From the NCBI RefSeq assembly GCF_019578655.1, contig NC_063258.1, positions 3,472,001-3,536,000 of the forward strand: a DNA stretch of 64,000 nt, read 5' to 3'. Below the pieces are notes generated by a model. The model searched no databases. It saw only the letters and a program-made list of their open reading frames with translations, and was not told the origin of the DNA. The stretch is from Ricinus communis (taxonomy: Eukaryota > Streptophyta > Magnoliopsida > Malpighiales > Euphorbiaceae). This document shows, one piece after another, positions 23,206-34,900 of this stretch (its first letter is position 1; each line of letters starts with the position of its first letter). A program made the position numbers and the translations under genes.

Positions 23206-25990
23206 TTTAGCTATTTTCTAATTTTATCCCAAATCTTTATATATTTTACTCAAATTAGCCTTACCTCTTACAAATATAAAAGAGTGAGTTACGCACTTTC
23301 TAAAAGGAGAGTGGATACAATAAAAAAAATTAACTTCTTGTATTAAATTATTTAAATTAAAATAAATATATTGATATATAAATAAAATATGATAAAAAAT
23401 AAATATTGATGTGGGTGGAGGTTTCGGGTGCACACTCGTTTTTATAGCGACTACAACACTGCAAAACTTTTCAATCTAATTGAGAATATGCTAACTAATC
23501 ACTGAGACTGGCGGAAAAATAGGAGTCGCCACCCGGATAATTCTCCTAGACACTTTTACTAATTGAGTGGTGTACTAGATTCTATAAGAAATTTTTGCCA
23601 CATCCAGAGATAGATCCGGAAGTGTATTTTAGTTTTTAAATTTATTAGTTAACGAGTTATTCCTTATAAATGTGATAGTTATATTTTTATAAGCATTCAT
23701 TACAGCATGTGAGATCCTCCTAAGTCTAGCATATTTTATTCAAGCCCAACCCTTGTTTAATTTGTTAGCTTACTTTAACTATTTAATTATGTACATAGGC
23801 CACTTAGTCTAGTTCAATTATAAGTTATATATTTAGTTCTAACCTTTAAACCTAAATGAACTATTTTATGTTGAGGCCCAATTGGATGATCTTTATTCTA
23901 GTGTGGTCCAACAAATTTGATTGAAGCATGGCAAAACCTACTAAGTCTATATAAGTTTTAATTTAAGCCCATTTTTACTACTCTTTAACCTAATGGACTA
24001 TTTTTCATGTTAAGATTCAACCTTAGCCTAAAGTCTATGTGTCTAATTTTAATCAGGCATTTACACAGTAGATATTTGGCATCCATTAATACAATACATA
24101 AATTAAAGTGTAGAAAATTAAACCTAACTATTACAACTAAAAATCAAAGGAAAACAGATAAAAATAAGTTATTGTATGAATAATATTGCCAAAATCCAAT
24201 AAAAATTTTGAAAAATAGAGCAGAAGTGGTGCAAAGCCAATCGGCTGAGATCATAAAGCCAATTAGCTCTAGGGCTTGTTTATGCTTGGTTTTATAATTT
24301 TTTTCTCGATCCTTTCGTCCAAAAGCCAATTTAACATGCAAAAAAATAAAAATACGATTAAAACTCGAAAATAAGATAATGGAGATAAAAATGAATCAAA
24401 CTAGATCAAATCACATAAAAATGGTACAAACATACAAAAGAATGAACTCACAGAAGAAGAAAAAAACTTTTCATGGCAGACTCTAGATTTGAGCATGCAA
24501 TCCTAGGAAATTGATATAATCAAATAAGAACATGAATCCAACATATTACTCTAATCATTCAATCCATCATATTCAAATTCCATCATAATTTCATATTATT
24601 AGGTTTAATACTCAACACATAGCATGTTATCATATTCAATACCCAACATAATGAAAGCATGTTGATTCATAAAAACCTAAGTCTAATCATGTAAATCATG
24701 TGAATCATACAAAGTAACTAAAGAAAATCATTCTAATCATGTTTCAAAATATAAAATGAAAGAATCAATTTGTAAAGATGGAGATGCTAATGATATTGAA
24801 TTTGGAAAATTCTCAGGCTGTCACCATTGAATACTGATCTTTAAGTCTCTAGAGATGATGAGACGACGGAATCGAAGATTAGTTGAGAATTCAGTGCTAC
24901 TTGGGTTTGGAAAATCTTCTGTCATTCAAAAAATAAAGTTTTCAAATCTGAAGCTTTTTCTTAGTGACTTCTACTTATGTTTTCTAAAACTCTCTCTACT
25001 TAATGACTGTACGTGAATTAACGGAGGTTATTGGAAGTTTGTTGCTTAATGAATGTAGCTAACCCTAGACCTAAGTCATATCATTCTATTTATAATAGTA
25101 GGGTTTCAGGAAATCCTAGAGGAGCAGATAGATACTTAATTATTTACTTTTTTTATCACATAAATAAATTCCTTAGGATTAAATTTCCAATAAAATAAAA
25201 AATAAAATCTTATCACTAAATATATTTTAAAATGCCACACAAATATCTTTTAGAAACTTTTTTTTACCAATTTTGACATTTTAGGTAAAAAATACATGTG
25301 AAACAACATCAGATTTTGAGAAATAGCCAATCGGCATTGGGTAATAACCGATTCGACTGTATGTAGAGCTGATTAGTTTAAAGGGTAAAAAAATTTAAAA
25401 ATTTTAATAATTAAGTCCCTGAACTTGTAATTCATCCCTTAAACATAATTTCTTTTACCAATTGGGTTCAAATTGATTCTAAAAAAGTAATTTTGGTTCA
25501 ATTATTCTCAACTCGAACTTGTATTTGTCCATCCTCAATATCTTGAGACTCAGAAAAAACAATAACTTTCATTATAGGGTTTTCTGTAATTCTTTCGATA
25601 TTTTGATCTAGAAAATAGATGCTGATAATTGCTAAAATATTATTACTGTTTTTTCTTAATAATGACGATGAAATAGACAGTTATAATAGTGGTGGTGCCA
25701 AAGGTGGTGGAGGTAAGAGCAGTTTTAGCAAGAATAATGGTGGTAATAACTACTTATTGCTTAATTATATTAATTGCACTAAAATTATTTTAAATAATAT
25801 TTAATATTTAATTATTTTTATTTTTAAAAGGGAGTGACTCTCACTTTTTTTTCTTCGAAATAGCGTTATTTTGAGCCAAATATACAAAAGTTTTGGCTAA
25901 AAAATCTAATAAATTGGAAAAAGGATTAAATTAAGTCCGTGTGACAAGATCAGTGGCCAAATTGAACTTTATTCTAATATTCTCTTAAAA
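23206..25990. mobile_element. Decayed inverted-repeat element split by a solo LTR
   Basis: The left arm (about 23215-23290) and the right arm (about 25835-25930, reverse complemented) share a similar order of short blocks such as TAGCTA/TAGCCA, CAAA...TATATTT and GAGTGA. The inner right arm has GGTGGTGG-rich sequence (25690-25745), echoing the reverse complement of the CCACC-rich interior at 21787-22960, so the two may be related. The 2.2-kb solo LTR sits between the arms. Similarity is judged by eye and is weak. Confidence 0.35.
23410..25627 (-). mobile_element. Solo LTR of a Ty3/gypsy (Tat/Ogre-like) element, minus strand
   Basis: A 2218-bp LTR whose reverse complement aligns end to end with the plus-strand LTR at 59236-61469. 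Both start TAT(C/G)AGCA, share a segment of about 170 bp near the 3' end, and have similar length. It ends in CA on the minus strand (TG at 23410) and is flanked by ATTGA and ATTGC, a 5-bp duplication with one mismatch. No internal region is attached on either side, so this is a solo LTR left by recombination. It keeps a TATTATAAATA-type TATA box (about 25087-25098, minus strand). Confidence 0.8.
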
Positions 25991-26127
25991 TTACTTTATT
26001 TCAATATTCAGTATATGTTTAATGAATATTTAGTACAGATTTAATAAATATAATCTTTTTTCTTTAAAATGCACATCAGAACTCTTAACATATATGTCAG
26101 GAATCTAACACATGTCAAAACGCACAT

Positions 26128-26506
26128 GTTGTATATGGATCGGACTACAATATAATGTGATCAGGAGACCGGAATATAAAGCGTGATGGTTGCGGCTCAT
26201 ATTCGTTATACAAAACGGGCGGGGCAAGCACAGAACTGGATCAACTTCAGCAAGAGCTACTTCGGCTCACATAACTATGTTTCCTAAAGCCTCTTTGGGC
26301 CTATCGGCCATACTATGGACCTGGCCATGCGAGTATCTAATAATCCATGGGAAAGGAAAGACAGGCGGAGCATGCCTGAGAGAGGCGGCAAAGAGGGAAG
26401 GAATTAACATCCATTTCTTTTACCCAATGTGATTGGAGATTTCCTATATCCAACACAAGTAAAATAAATAGAAGAACTTCAAAGTTCTTCAGTTTTCCTG
26501 GTATCA
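26128..26506 (+). mobile_element. Possible LTR fragment ending at a TGGTATCA primer-like site
   Basis: A GC-richer island (about 26160-26440) within AT-rich DNA. It is followed by a short sequence carrying AATAAATAGAAG and GAACTTCAAAGTTC, then TGGTATCA at 26499-26506. That octamer resembles the start of a tRNA-iMet primer site, so the block may be an LTR or TRIM remnant. An 80-aa plus frame inside it (26190-26432) has no recognised domain. Organellar origin was considered and could not be supported. Confidence 0.3.
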
Positions 26507-27100
26507 ACACACTCTGTCCATTTTCAAACCAAAAACTTCACTATATTTGCACATATTATCTTAGAAAAAGGAAGATGAAAAGCCAACTCAAAATGGTCCA
26601 AGCTACCTCACCCACCTCACCCAGTGAGATGAGAATAAGACTTACTATGATTACATCACAAATACCAATAAGAAGATTTTTTTTTTTTTTTAAAGAGTAG
26701 ATATAGTTAGTATATTGGTGTATTAGGGTAAGGGTAAAAAGAATTTTCTTTTATAAAATAGAAAATAAACTATTATATTTAGAAAAGTAAATCTTAATCT
26801 TAATCAGAAGATAAAACTTATTAAACCTTATTTTATGGTCCTTGCTATTTACCTTATGAAGAATTATACACCCAAATGGAAGCTCTTACCACCATAACTG
26901 TCCATATTTTAAAGTAATTTAAATTTCCAACTTTAAATCTCACGTGGCCATCTTTTTAAGCAATTAACCTTATGTTTCGGAATTCTTTTACAGATGAAAT
27001 AAAATAAGAAAGTAGTAAGTTTAGTTTTTCTATCTCTTATTTGCATGGGTAGCAAATAAAAGAAGAAATCCATCCTTTATTTCTCACCCTTTAATTTTTG

Positions 27101-27399
27101 AGAAAATTTCAGTAAATTATACTATAATTTAACGTATTTTAATTTTAGAGTCTAGAGTTTACTTTCTATTATTTTGGTATCCTGTAAATATGACTGCTGC
27201 CAAATAACGGCTAAATTACACTATACTATTAGCAAGTGCTGATGTGATAATTGAAAGAATAGTGGCTATTGCATGCCATATCAGAATCACTTAACGACCT
27301 TATGCAATTCGGCCGCTATCTACTAATAATTATATTCACAAGATATTAAAATGACAAAAAGTAAATTACAGATTCTAAAGTATTTAACGAAATTCTCTG
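27101..27399. mobile_element. MITE-like foldback element, about 300 bp
   Basis: The left ~95 bp (AGAAAATTTC..., then TTTAGAGTCTAGAGTTTACTTT) match the reverse complement of the right ~85 bp (AGAGAATTTC..., then TTTAGAATCTGTAATTTACTTT). There is no coding capacity. The TSD was not established. Confidence 0.55.
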
Positions 27400-27744
27400 T
27401 TTATTTTATTGTCCTTCTAAATTAAGGAGAAAAATTTTCAGTCCCATTAGTTTCCTCTCTTTTCCCAGCATGAAGGCTATTTTCCTCTTTTAATTTCTTT
27501 CCTCTTATTTTCCCTCGCTCCAAACGAAGACTCAAGCGGTTGATTTATTTCCTAAATCTAGCAAGTCTGACTTTGGCGTAATAGAGTTCCTCCATATTGC
27601 AATTATATGCGTGCTACATTACTTTTCTTTTCCCACTCCTGATTCATGACATGCATAATAAATTGTGGCTCAAATTCACTTCAGTTGGCTAAAGTTCAGA
27701 CTCAACCCTCCACGAGGTTAGTTACCCATAGTAGTCGGAGGGCG

Positions 27745-28222
27745 TTTATCATTAACTGTTTAAAAGTAACTGATAATTAGTTAATTTTTCTGAAGAGTCA
27801 GTAGCTGTTAGAACATTCAATAACACCAACTCACAACAACTCCAATTTGAAACTTTTCACCAATTTTTAATTTTAAAATGAATAAATTAAATTAATCTTT
27901 TTGTTATTTGCCTAATTTTATTTATTATTCTTTTAATTTTAATTTATAATAACTTAATTTAGATTTTTTACAAATAAATAACAATTTAAATATTTTTATA
28001 TTTCTTAAAATATTAGTTTAATATTAAAACAAAATATTTTTATTCTTTTTAATAAAATTCTTTTAGAAGAATAATAAATATATCATTTTAATAGAAAAAG
28101 CAATTAAATTAATATCTACATTGATGATTAAATATATAAACAACAATAACTATAATTAATTTTATTGTACATAATTATTTAACTATCAGCTACTAACTGT
28201 TACCAATAACTATTAAGGAAGA
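27745..28222. mobile_element. Possible MITE with degenerate terminal inverted repeats
   Basis: The left end (TTATCATTAACTGTTTAAAAG near 27748) resembles the reverse complement of the right end (TTATTGGTAACAGTTAGTAG ending near 28217). The interior is AT-rich and non-coding. The similarity is loose. Confidence 0.35.
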
Positions 28223-28820
28223 ATAATTCGAGTGAGAATCCGAACTTGCTTATTCCTAATTTCCTTATAGCTGTCCGCTTCCAGAACAGAGGAAGAGAAG
28301 AATGAATGGAACCAACCCGAGGCCCTCAAGCTTCAGATTTCCTGACCAGATCTAAGCTCCAATTCAACTTGAACTGAGCTGGAGCTTAGAGTTTCTTGAG
28401 CCAACCGCATACAGCTAGATATTTTGATGAATACAATTCTATCACTAGGCAGAAAAAGATGCCCACAATACTATGTGATAAAAGATACAATTCTATTATG
28501 TGTGTAATATATAATTTTTAAACCATCCAAACCGTTAATGAGGGAGAAAACTAACCTCACAAAGTTATGAAGGTGCAATAAATTTTGTGAAAGCAGTGTT
28601 CCAAAAGCTTTTACTATGAAATTGGCTCAAATATACATTTATGTTACACAGACTACAACATAAGGAGAAAAAAGAGAAAAAGAGAAAAAGAAGAAGCGAA
28701 AACCTACTGTCAGAACAGCTATAAGGGAGAATATATCCTCCGCTAAACTAATAAATCACAGCAAAAGAACCTAAAGTACAAAGAATGAGCACTAAGCTGG
28801 GGTGCTAATCTACATCTTGG

Positions 28821-28855
<35 letters not shown>

Positions 28856-28969
28856 AATATGGCTTTATAATCATATACAAAAGGGTGATTAGGCATAAAA
28901 AATATTCCCACCCAAAGCATATAGCAAACTGTCATTGGAAAACTCAAAACCAAATACAAAAATTTACAA
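28223..28969. other. 3' flank of the GFS9/TT9-like gene
   Basis: No coding sequence seen. It includes a (TA)n tract at 28823-28852. The part adjoining 28970 should hold the minus-strand 3' UTR and polyadenylation site, which I could not place precisely. Confidence 0.5.
28823..28852. repeat. (TA)n microsatellite
   Basis: About fifteen TA/AT dinucleotides in register, 118 nt downstream of the GFS9-like stop codon. Confidence 0.9.
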
Positions 28970-31900
28970 TCAATTGGAAGGTGTAGCACTTGAAGATAAA
29001 GCCTCAGAATGATGTAAAGATTGGTGTGAACTATCTACAGCCCCTTGAATATCGAGCAATGATTTTAATCTTCTCTCAACCTCATTCCTTAGCAGATTAA
29101 TCTCTTCGAGGATCATAGACAAAGCAATCTTGCAAGATTCTTCATTCCTGAATGCTAAGGTCCATCTCCCATCAACCAAAGCTTTTGTCTTTCTGGTGGT
29201 TATAGATTTAGTAGGATCAGAAAAGGGTAGAGAAGATGGCCGAATGCGCAAGTGTAGCCATCTTGAATGCTTGTCATCAACTCTAGGCTGCAGGCAGAAA
29301 ACAAGAAACAGACAAGTTGTAAGTTGCAAGCTACTAATACTCTGCCAAGCCCTGAAAGCAAAATGTTGACACCGATAAGTATCAAAGTCTCGAGCACTTT
29401 CATCTGGTTTATGCCAGTGCGCACAATACAAGATACAGAAAAATGAGTTCAGTGCTGCAACTTTTGTTCACATATGCAGTCTAATATTAGAGAATAAAGA
29501 GAACACATATACATACATTGGAACCAGCCAAAGGAGCCATAAGACGGACGGTTCCATACTGATGCTTCAGTGGCAATTCTTCTACAAGGAGGATCCACCC
29601 AGATGTGCCCATAGAAACTGCTAGGAAGCAAAAATGACGTTCTTTGCCCCTCTCAAATGCAATCCTACAAGGCACGGCATCAACTGCATATGGCAGCGAC
29701 CAGAGAGATTTGAAATGTCTGATCACATAATTGTCATGATATTACCTCTTAGAAAATAAGTTCATACTCTAACAAAACAAAACCGTATTATAAGAGCTAG
29801 ACCGTAATATGACAAAATAGTGGAAATACTATTCACCAAAACTAAAATAATACATCAAAGTGCAGCATACATGCAGGTGGATGCTCATAGGACACAAGTT
29901 ACCATCATCATCATACAGTACATTGAACACCGGAGAACTAACCAAGTTTCAACTCAGCGCCAAGTTTTGGACCTGAATTGTCCATGCCAGCAGTTCTAGC
30001 CCGGGAGTTCTCAGGGGCATCAATTGGAAGAGACATTGGAGGCTGCTCAGGCAAAGGCCTACCAAGGGAAAAAATTTGAAGTTGATGAAGAAGTACAAAC
30101 ACCTAAAACAGAAAGTGCGAAATATATCAGAACCTGTAGGAACGCATATAGAGGAAAACAAATGACCCATAACATGTATGAAATCACTAATACCAGATCA
30201 CTAGGAGTCTAATTATTTGTGGTTTAATTACAAAAAAATCCGGTAAGGTTTGAAATTACAAACACTCTGGTAGTTCCAGTTGTTTCCAGATTATCAAATT
30301 TAATCCTTAAAATTATCTACAGGAAGTCTAAGATTTGAGGGGTTAAAGTGACTTTCATGCAACAATTCAGGAATTAAAATGCTTAAGAATTATAAAATTT
30401 TAGGGGTATAAGAGAAGTACAACTAAAACTTCAGAGACCAAGTGTAATGCAAAATTTATATTTTTCTGATCATTAACTACACAGTGTATAGTTGTCAAGA
30501 AACCTCAAACATTAAGTTTACTAATTTTGAAATAGGATAGTCTAGTGTTTTTTAGTGTTATTTTCAATTAATCCCTATTTCTTCAAAGTGATACTAAACT
30601 AGCAACTCAACCACCACACATTTTCTTCAAGGTTCAAGCATGCTGTATTATTTGACAAGCATCTGATCTATATGAGACTCTTCTTAGCTAGAGGGCAAAA
30701 AGAAATTCTGAAAAGGAAGGCACAAACCTTCACCAACTCGCAGAGTCTTTCACCAGCAATAATTGATGATTCGCAAGGAAGTAAATCTGTAAGCAAAACC
30801 AACAGTCAGTGGGAGTCTCTGAATAACTTTCCATTAATATGAATAATGCAAAGAAGGCTGTAATGCCTTTTAAGTTATTGAATATACAAGGTGCTTTACC
30901 ATCACAAGAAGACTTCTGTAACAGCAAGAGTATGTACTTTGGTTCTTTGCGAGGGGATGAAGCTTCAATTGCTACAAGGACAACATATGTAGTTCAAATA
31001 ACAGCCAAATAATTCATTACAATAGTTTCATCACATACCTCTTTTGCACTTTTTCCATTCATCACATAGGACTGTCAGAAGTAGATCAGGCCAGGTACCT
31101 CTGGTCTCCTCTATAACAGCACTAGTGCAATTCTTGTATGAATCCTGTGCCATGAATATGTTTTCATCATAAAATTATAACTGCTAGCTCATCCAAACAA
31201 ACATTAGAAAAATAAATCAAATATGAAGACAAAATAAAGTCCACAAAATACAAGACAATACAATGTAAAAGATTGGGTATATAACTACATGAAGAATATT
31301 TTATCACTTGCTGGCTGTATTTAGACATACTTTACTTCAGTTACTGGTATTTTGGCATCAACCTTAAAAGCGAGAAACGTGCAATATGTGCATAAGAAGC
31401 ATTACAGATGCATCAATGTAACAAAAGTTAAAAAATAGACTTGGCCATAAATCATTATGATCATGCACATTTATTATCAAAAAAGACAAACAAACTTCAT
31501 CATCCATCCATTCGTAGCTTATACCTAACAAAATCATCCAATATCTTCTCCAAATCCAGAAATTCCTACTTCCTAAATAATATTCATCTGACAATTTCAC
31601 ATCCATATTTGGAAGAATTACAGTGATCTCTATTCCAAAGAACATAACAATAAGCTGAAGCTAGGTCTCATCCAGAATATACAAAATAGAAATAATTTTT
31701 CACTCATCATGGTACTTTGTTAGCATGTTTCTTTTTCTTTCTACCTCAGCCCATGTTAGCCTGCTAACTTGTGCTGTTTCCTAATAGGAGAAAAGCAGAA
31801 GAATCACCACATTCATTGGCAATTCTTATTTCTTGATAGAAATCTCAGCTTGTTAATGAGATTTGCAATGATCTTACGTTTGTTAATAAGGATTTCAAGC

Positions 31901-34900
31901 AGCATTCTTTAGATCCATAGAGTGATTCTGAGGATTGCGACAAAGTTGCTGATGCAATTGTTGACGAGCAAGTTTCTAGGGTTTCTATGGTAATTGCGGC
32001 ACATGATGATCTAAATCTTGAAATTGATCCCAGTGTGATTCAGCAAAATGATGAGGAACCAAAGAAATCTTGGAGCTTCTTATTTGTTAATAACTATCAG
32101 TGGAGCAGCAGATGTGAATTAGAATATATTCCTCTGGTGGTTAGTTATGGTGTTTGTGGTGCCGAGTTCAGTGAAGAATAGGTTTATGAGGAGCAAATGG
32201 AAAATGGTTGATTGGATCTGGACTAGGGTTAAAACTTAAACTTTATGAGATCAAGAGCTTGTAATTAACATATGGAAGTGCTATAGTTCAAAAGAGGTTC
32301 ATAACCGGGAGAGTAACTTATTTCCGCTTAAGTTTGAATCTGAAGAAGGCAAACTTAGCGTCCTTGGGGATGGTCCTATGTCTTTTCATAACCATCCTCT
32401 AGTGTTGAAGGAAAAGAAGGTGAAAATGAAGCTAGAAATGTCTGAATTGCAAAACGTCCCAATCTGGATTTAGTTCCTCAAGCTTCCTTGGGAGTTTTGG
32501 TCATCCAGATTTTGAGTAGACTAGCTACTTTCTATAGAAGTATCTGTTCACGGATCATTGCGCTTATGATAAGACTAGTATGTTAGTGTTAATGGAGAGA
32601 GAAATTATGGTGACTTTCCTTCTAAGGTGTTTTTAGTAGTGGGTTTTGGTGGATATCTGAAATGCTAGTTTTTCAGTAATGAAAAAAGGTAATTTGGAAA
32701 TACTTTTTCCATGGTGCAAGGGGCATCTAATGAGGTGATCCGATTACTTTTACTAGAGCACTTCCTGCCTTTACCGTAACCCTTACTTCATACTAGCTTA
32801 CTTTATCCACCCCCATTCCTTTCAAGAAGTAAAGCAAAACATGTCCGTCATAGAAGGAAATCCCTCACTTCCTAAAGGATCCTAAGAAAACTCGATTCCA
32901 CGCTTTGGAAATGTTGACTTAGTTTAAAAAACAAAGAAAGTCTCTCCCTCCTCTTCCCTACTAGTGCTTGCTGCCCTTCCTTAAGCCATAGAAAATAGGT
33001 TCAGAAATTCTCCTAGAGCTAGCTTTGGACATAGAACCAGCTATCCCTAGCTTACCAATTGAACTAGATCAGCTGGGAATATTTGGCTCGCGACAAGACT
33101 TTGACGGGATTAGCTAGGATCACTGTTTGGCCTGTCATTAGCCTTTCTTATGCTACTAGGCCCCATTGATTAATTCTATTATATTAACATGTGAGTCTTC
33201 TGGAGTTCAGCTTTCATTTTCCCTTGCCCATGGTGAAGAAAATTGAAAACCCTCGAATAGTTTCTTATGGAAAGGTACTCCAAAAGGAAGCAAGATTATC
33301 TTGATTGCTTGGAGCGTTGTAAGAAAGAGAGTGAAGGTAGCCCTAGGGTGAAATATAACTGTTTGGAAGAAAATAGTTGTGCAAGCATACTTGGGTCTTT
33401 GTTGTCCCTAAATGCACCAAGAAGAGGAAGAATTACACACAAAATTTTATAGTGGTTCAGGTATTTACAAACCTTACGTCTACTCCCAATATCCAATTAG
33501 GTATTCAGTAACTCAAATTTCTCTTATAAGGAGTTTTCGAAGCTCACTCCCAAACTTAGTGTTTCTAGGCTCACACCAAATCCTTTACAATTGTATTTAA
33601 GGCTCACACACAACCTTACAATAGTTTCCATACACCTAGGCTAACTCTCAAAACCAATTCCCAAGTGCTTATGGCGTACACTCAACTCTAATGAGCAATC
33701 AATGCTCTATAACAGCCCAAGATAAAACAAATTAATTAAGAGAGTTAAGAATATTAAACTGCAAGAGTAGGTCTTAAATGTTGTTCTACTCTCTTAAATG
33801 AACTTTAATGAATGATCTAAATCTGTCTAACAATTGAGATGGGATTGATTGTAGATGGGTTATGAGGCATTTAGTCAAATTGAGGCCTAAAGTTAAGAAT
33901 TGTTTTAAGTTTCAGGAAATGGTCAGCAAACCCTTTTTTTTTTAGTTTGATCCTTGGGTTAATGGCAAATCTTTGTTGATTGCTTCCCAAGCACTAATAT
34001 CCAGGATGCTAATGTTTCTAGTACTCCTAAAGTGGCTGATGCCCAAAGTGAGTTTCTGGAAGTTAGTTTGAGGAGCCAAGCATATTGCAAGTTATACTTT
34101 TGTTCTTTGGTTGGATATTGATAAAAGGTTTTATACTAAATCTAGATTGCAAAAATGAGGATTTGTAGCTAATGATAGCTTTCGTATTTCCAACGGTGCT
34201 GCTGAACTATAAAACACGTACTATTTAATTGCAGCTTCTCTAAAAGTATCTAGTGTTGAGTGTAAGCTTTCCTAATTTCTAAATGCCCTATGGTGTGGTC
34301 TAGAGAGATCAATCAGTTTAGTAGGAAATGTGGTGGTAAAAGTATTTCGAGTACTGTAAGGAGGTTGCTTTTGCTGCTACTGTATATGCAATTTGGAGGG
34401 AGAGAAACCAGATTGTTTTTCAGCAGCCGAAAACTGATATAAGATTTGTGTGTTTCATTTCTTCTGCTGTTCAGTTTAAAGTTGCTGACCAATTGTTCAA
34501 CTCGTGTAAAATTAGGAGTTTGCTTGATAGTTGCCAGAATTTTAAATGAAGTACAATTAGTATTTGCTCTGTTTGCCTTTTTAGGCAATGCTATGATTCC
34601 AATTTTGTTGCCTTAAAAAATTCTCTTATGGTTGACTTGACCGGAAAAAAAATAAAGGGGCAAATTTGATTGAGTTTTCCTATGGTTCAGGGAAACTAGA
34701 GGGAACCGACTTGGTTGAAAAGATGACACATAAATGACTTACAGGTAGTTGTAAACTTAGGGTAGTTCAGTTGGAGGTTGAATAAGGCTAACAATTAAGG
34801 GTTAACCCTTAACCTCTTTTAGCCCTGTTTGGTATAAATTTCTTTTATTAGGTTAACTGTTAAAGAGATTCGTGATTAATCTTCTTATAATGCATTTTTG

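Larger units (their letters stand above)
31800..34655 (+). mobile_element. LINE (L1-type) relic in the intron 31145-36947, antisense to GFS9
   Basis: Two LINE-like blocks in the same orientation. Block 1 (about 31987-32600) resembles ORF1: a KKSWSFLF segment, then DUF4283-like sequence with [17 protein letters not shown] near 32360 and VPIWI...[11 protein letters not shown], broken by stops. Block 2 (about 33880-34560) resembles the C-terminal end of ORF2 with the zf-RVT region: [19 protein letters not shown] near 34105 and, after a frameshift, [11 protein letters not shown] near 34375. An A-rich stretch follows near 34645. The endonuclease and RT core are not seen; unrelated DNA lies between. 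No intact frame remains. Confidence 0.7.

Noticed and set aside
26160..26440. Organellar (mitochondrial) origin of the GC-richer island
   Set aside because: I could not match it to any organelle gene. The following primer-like site makes an LTR fragment more plausible, so no organelle claim is made.
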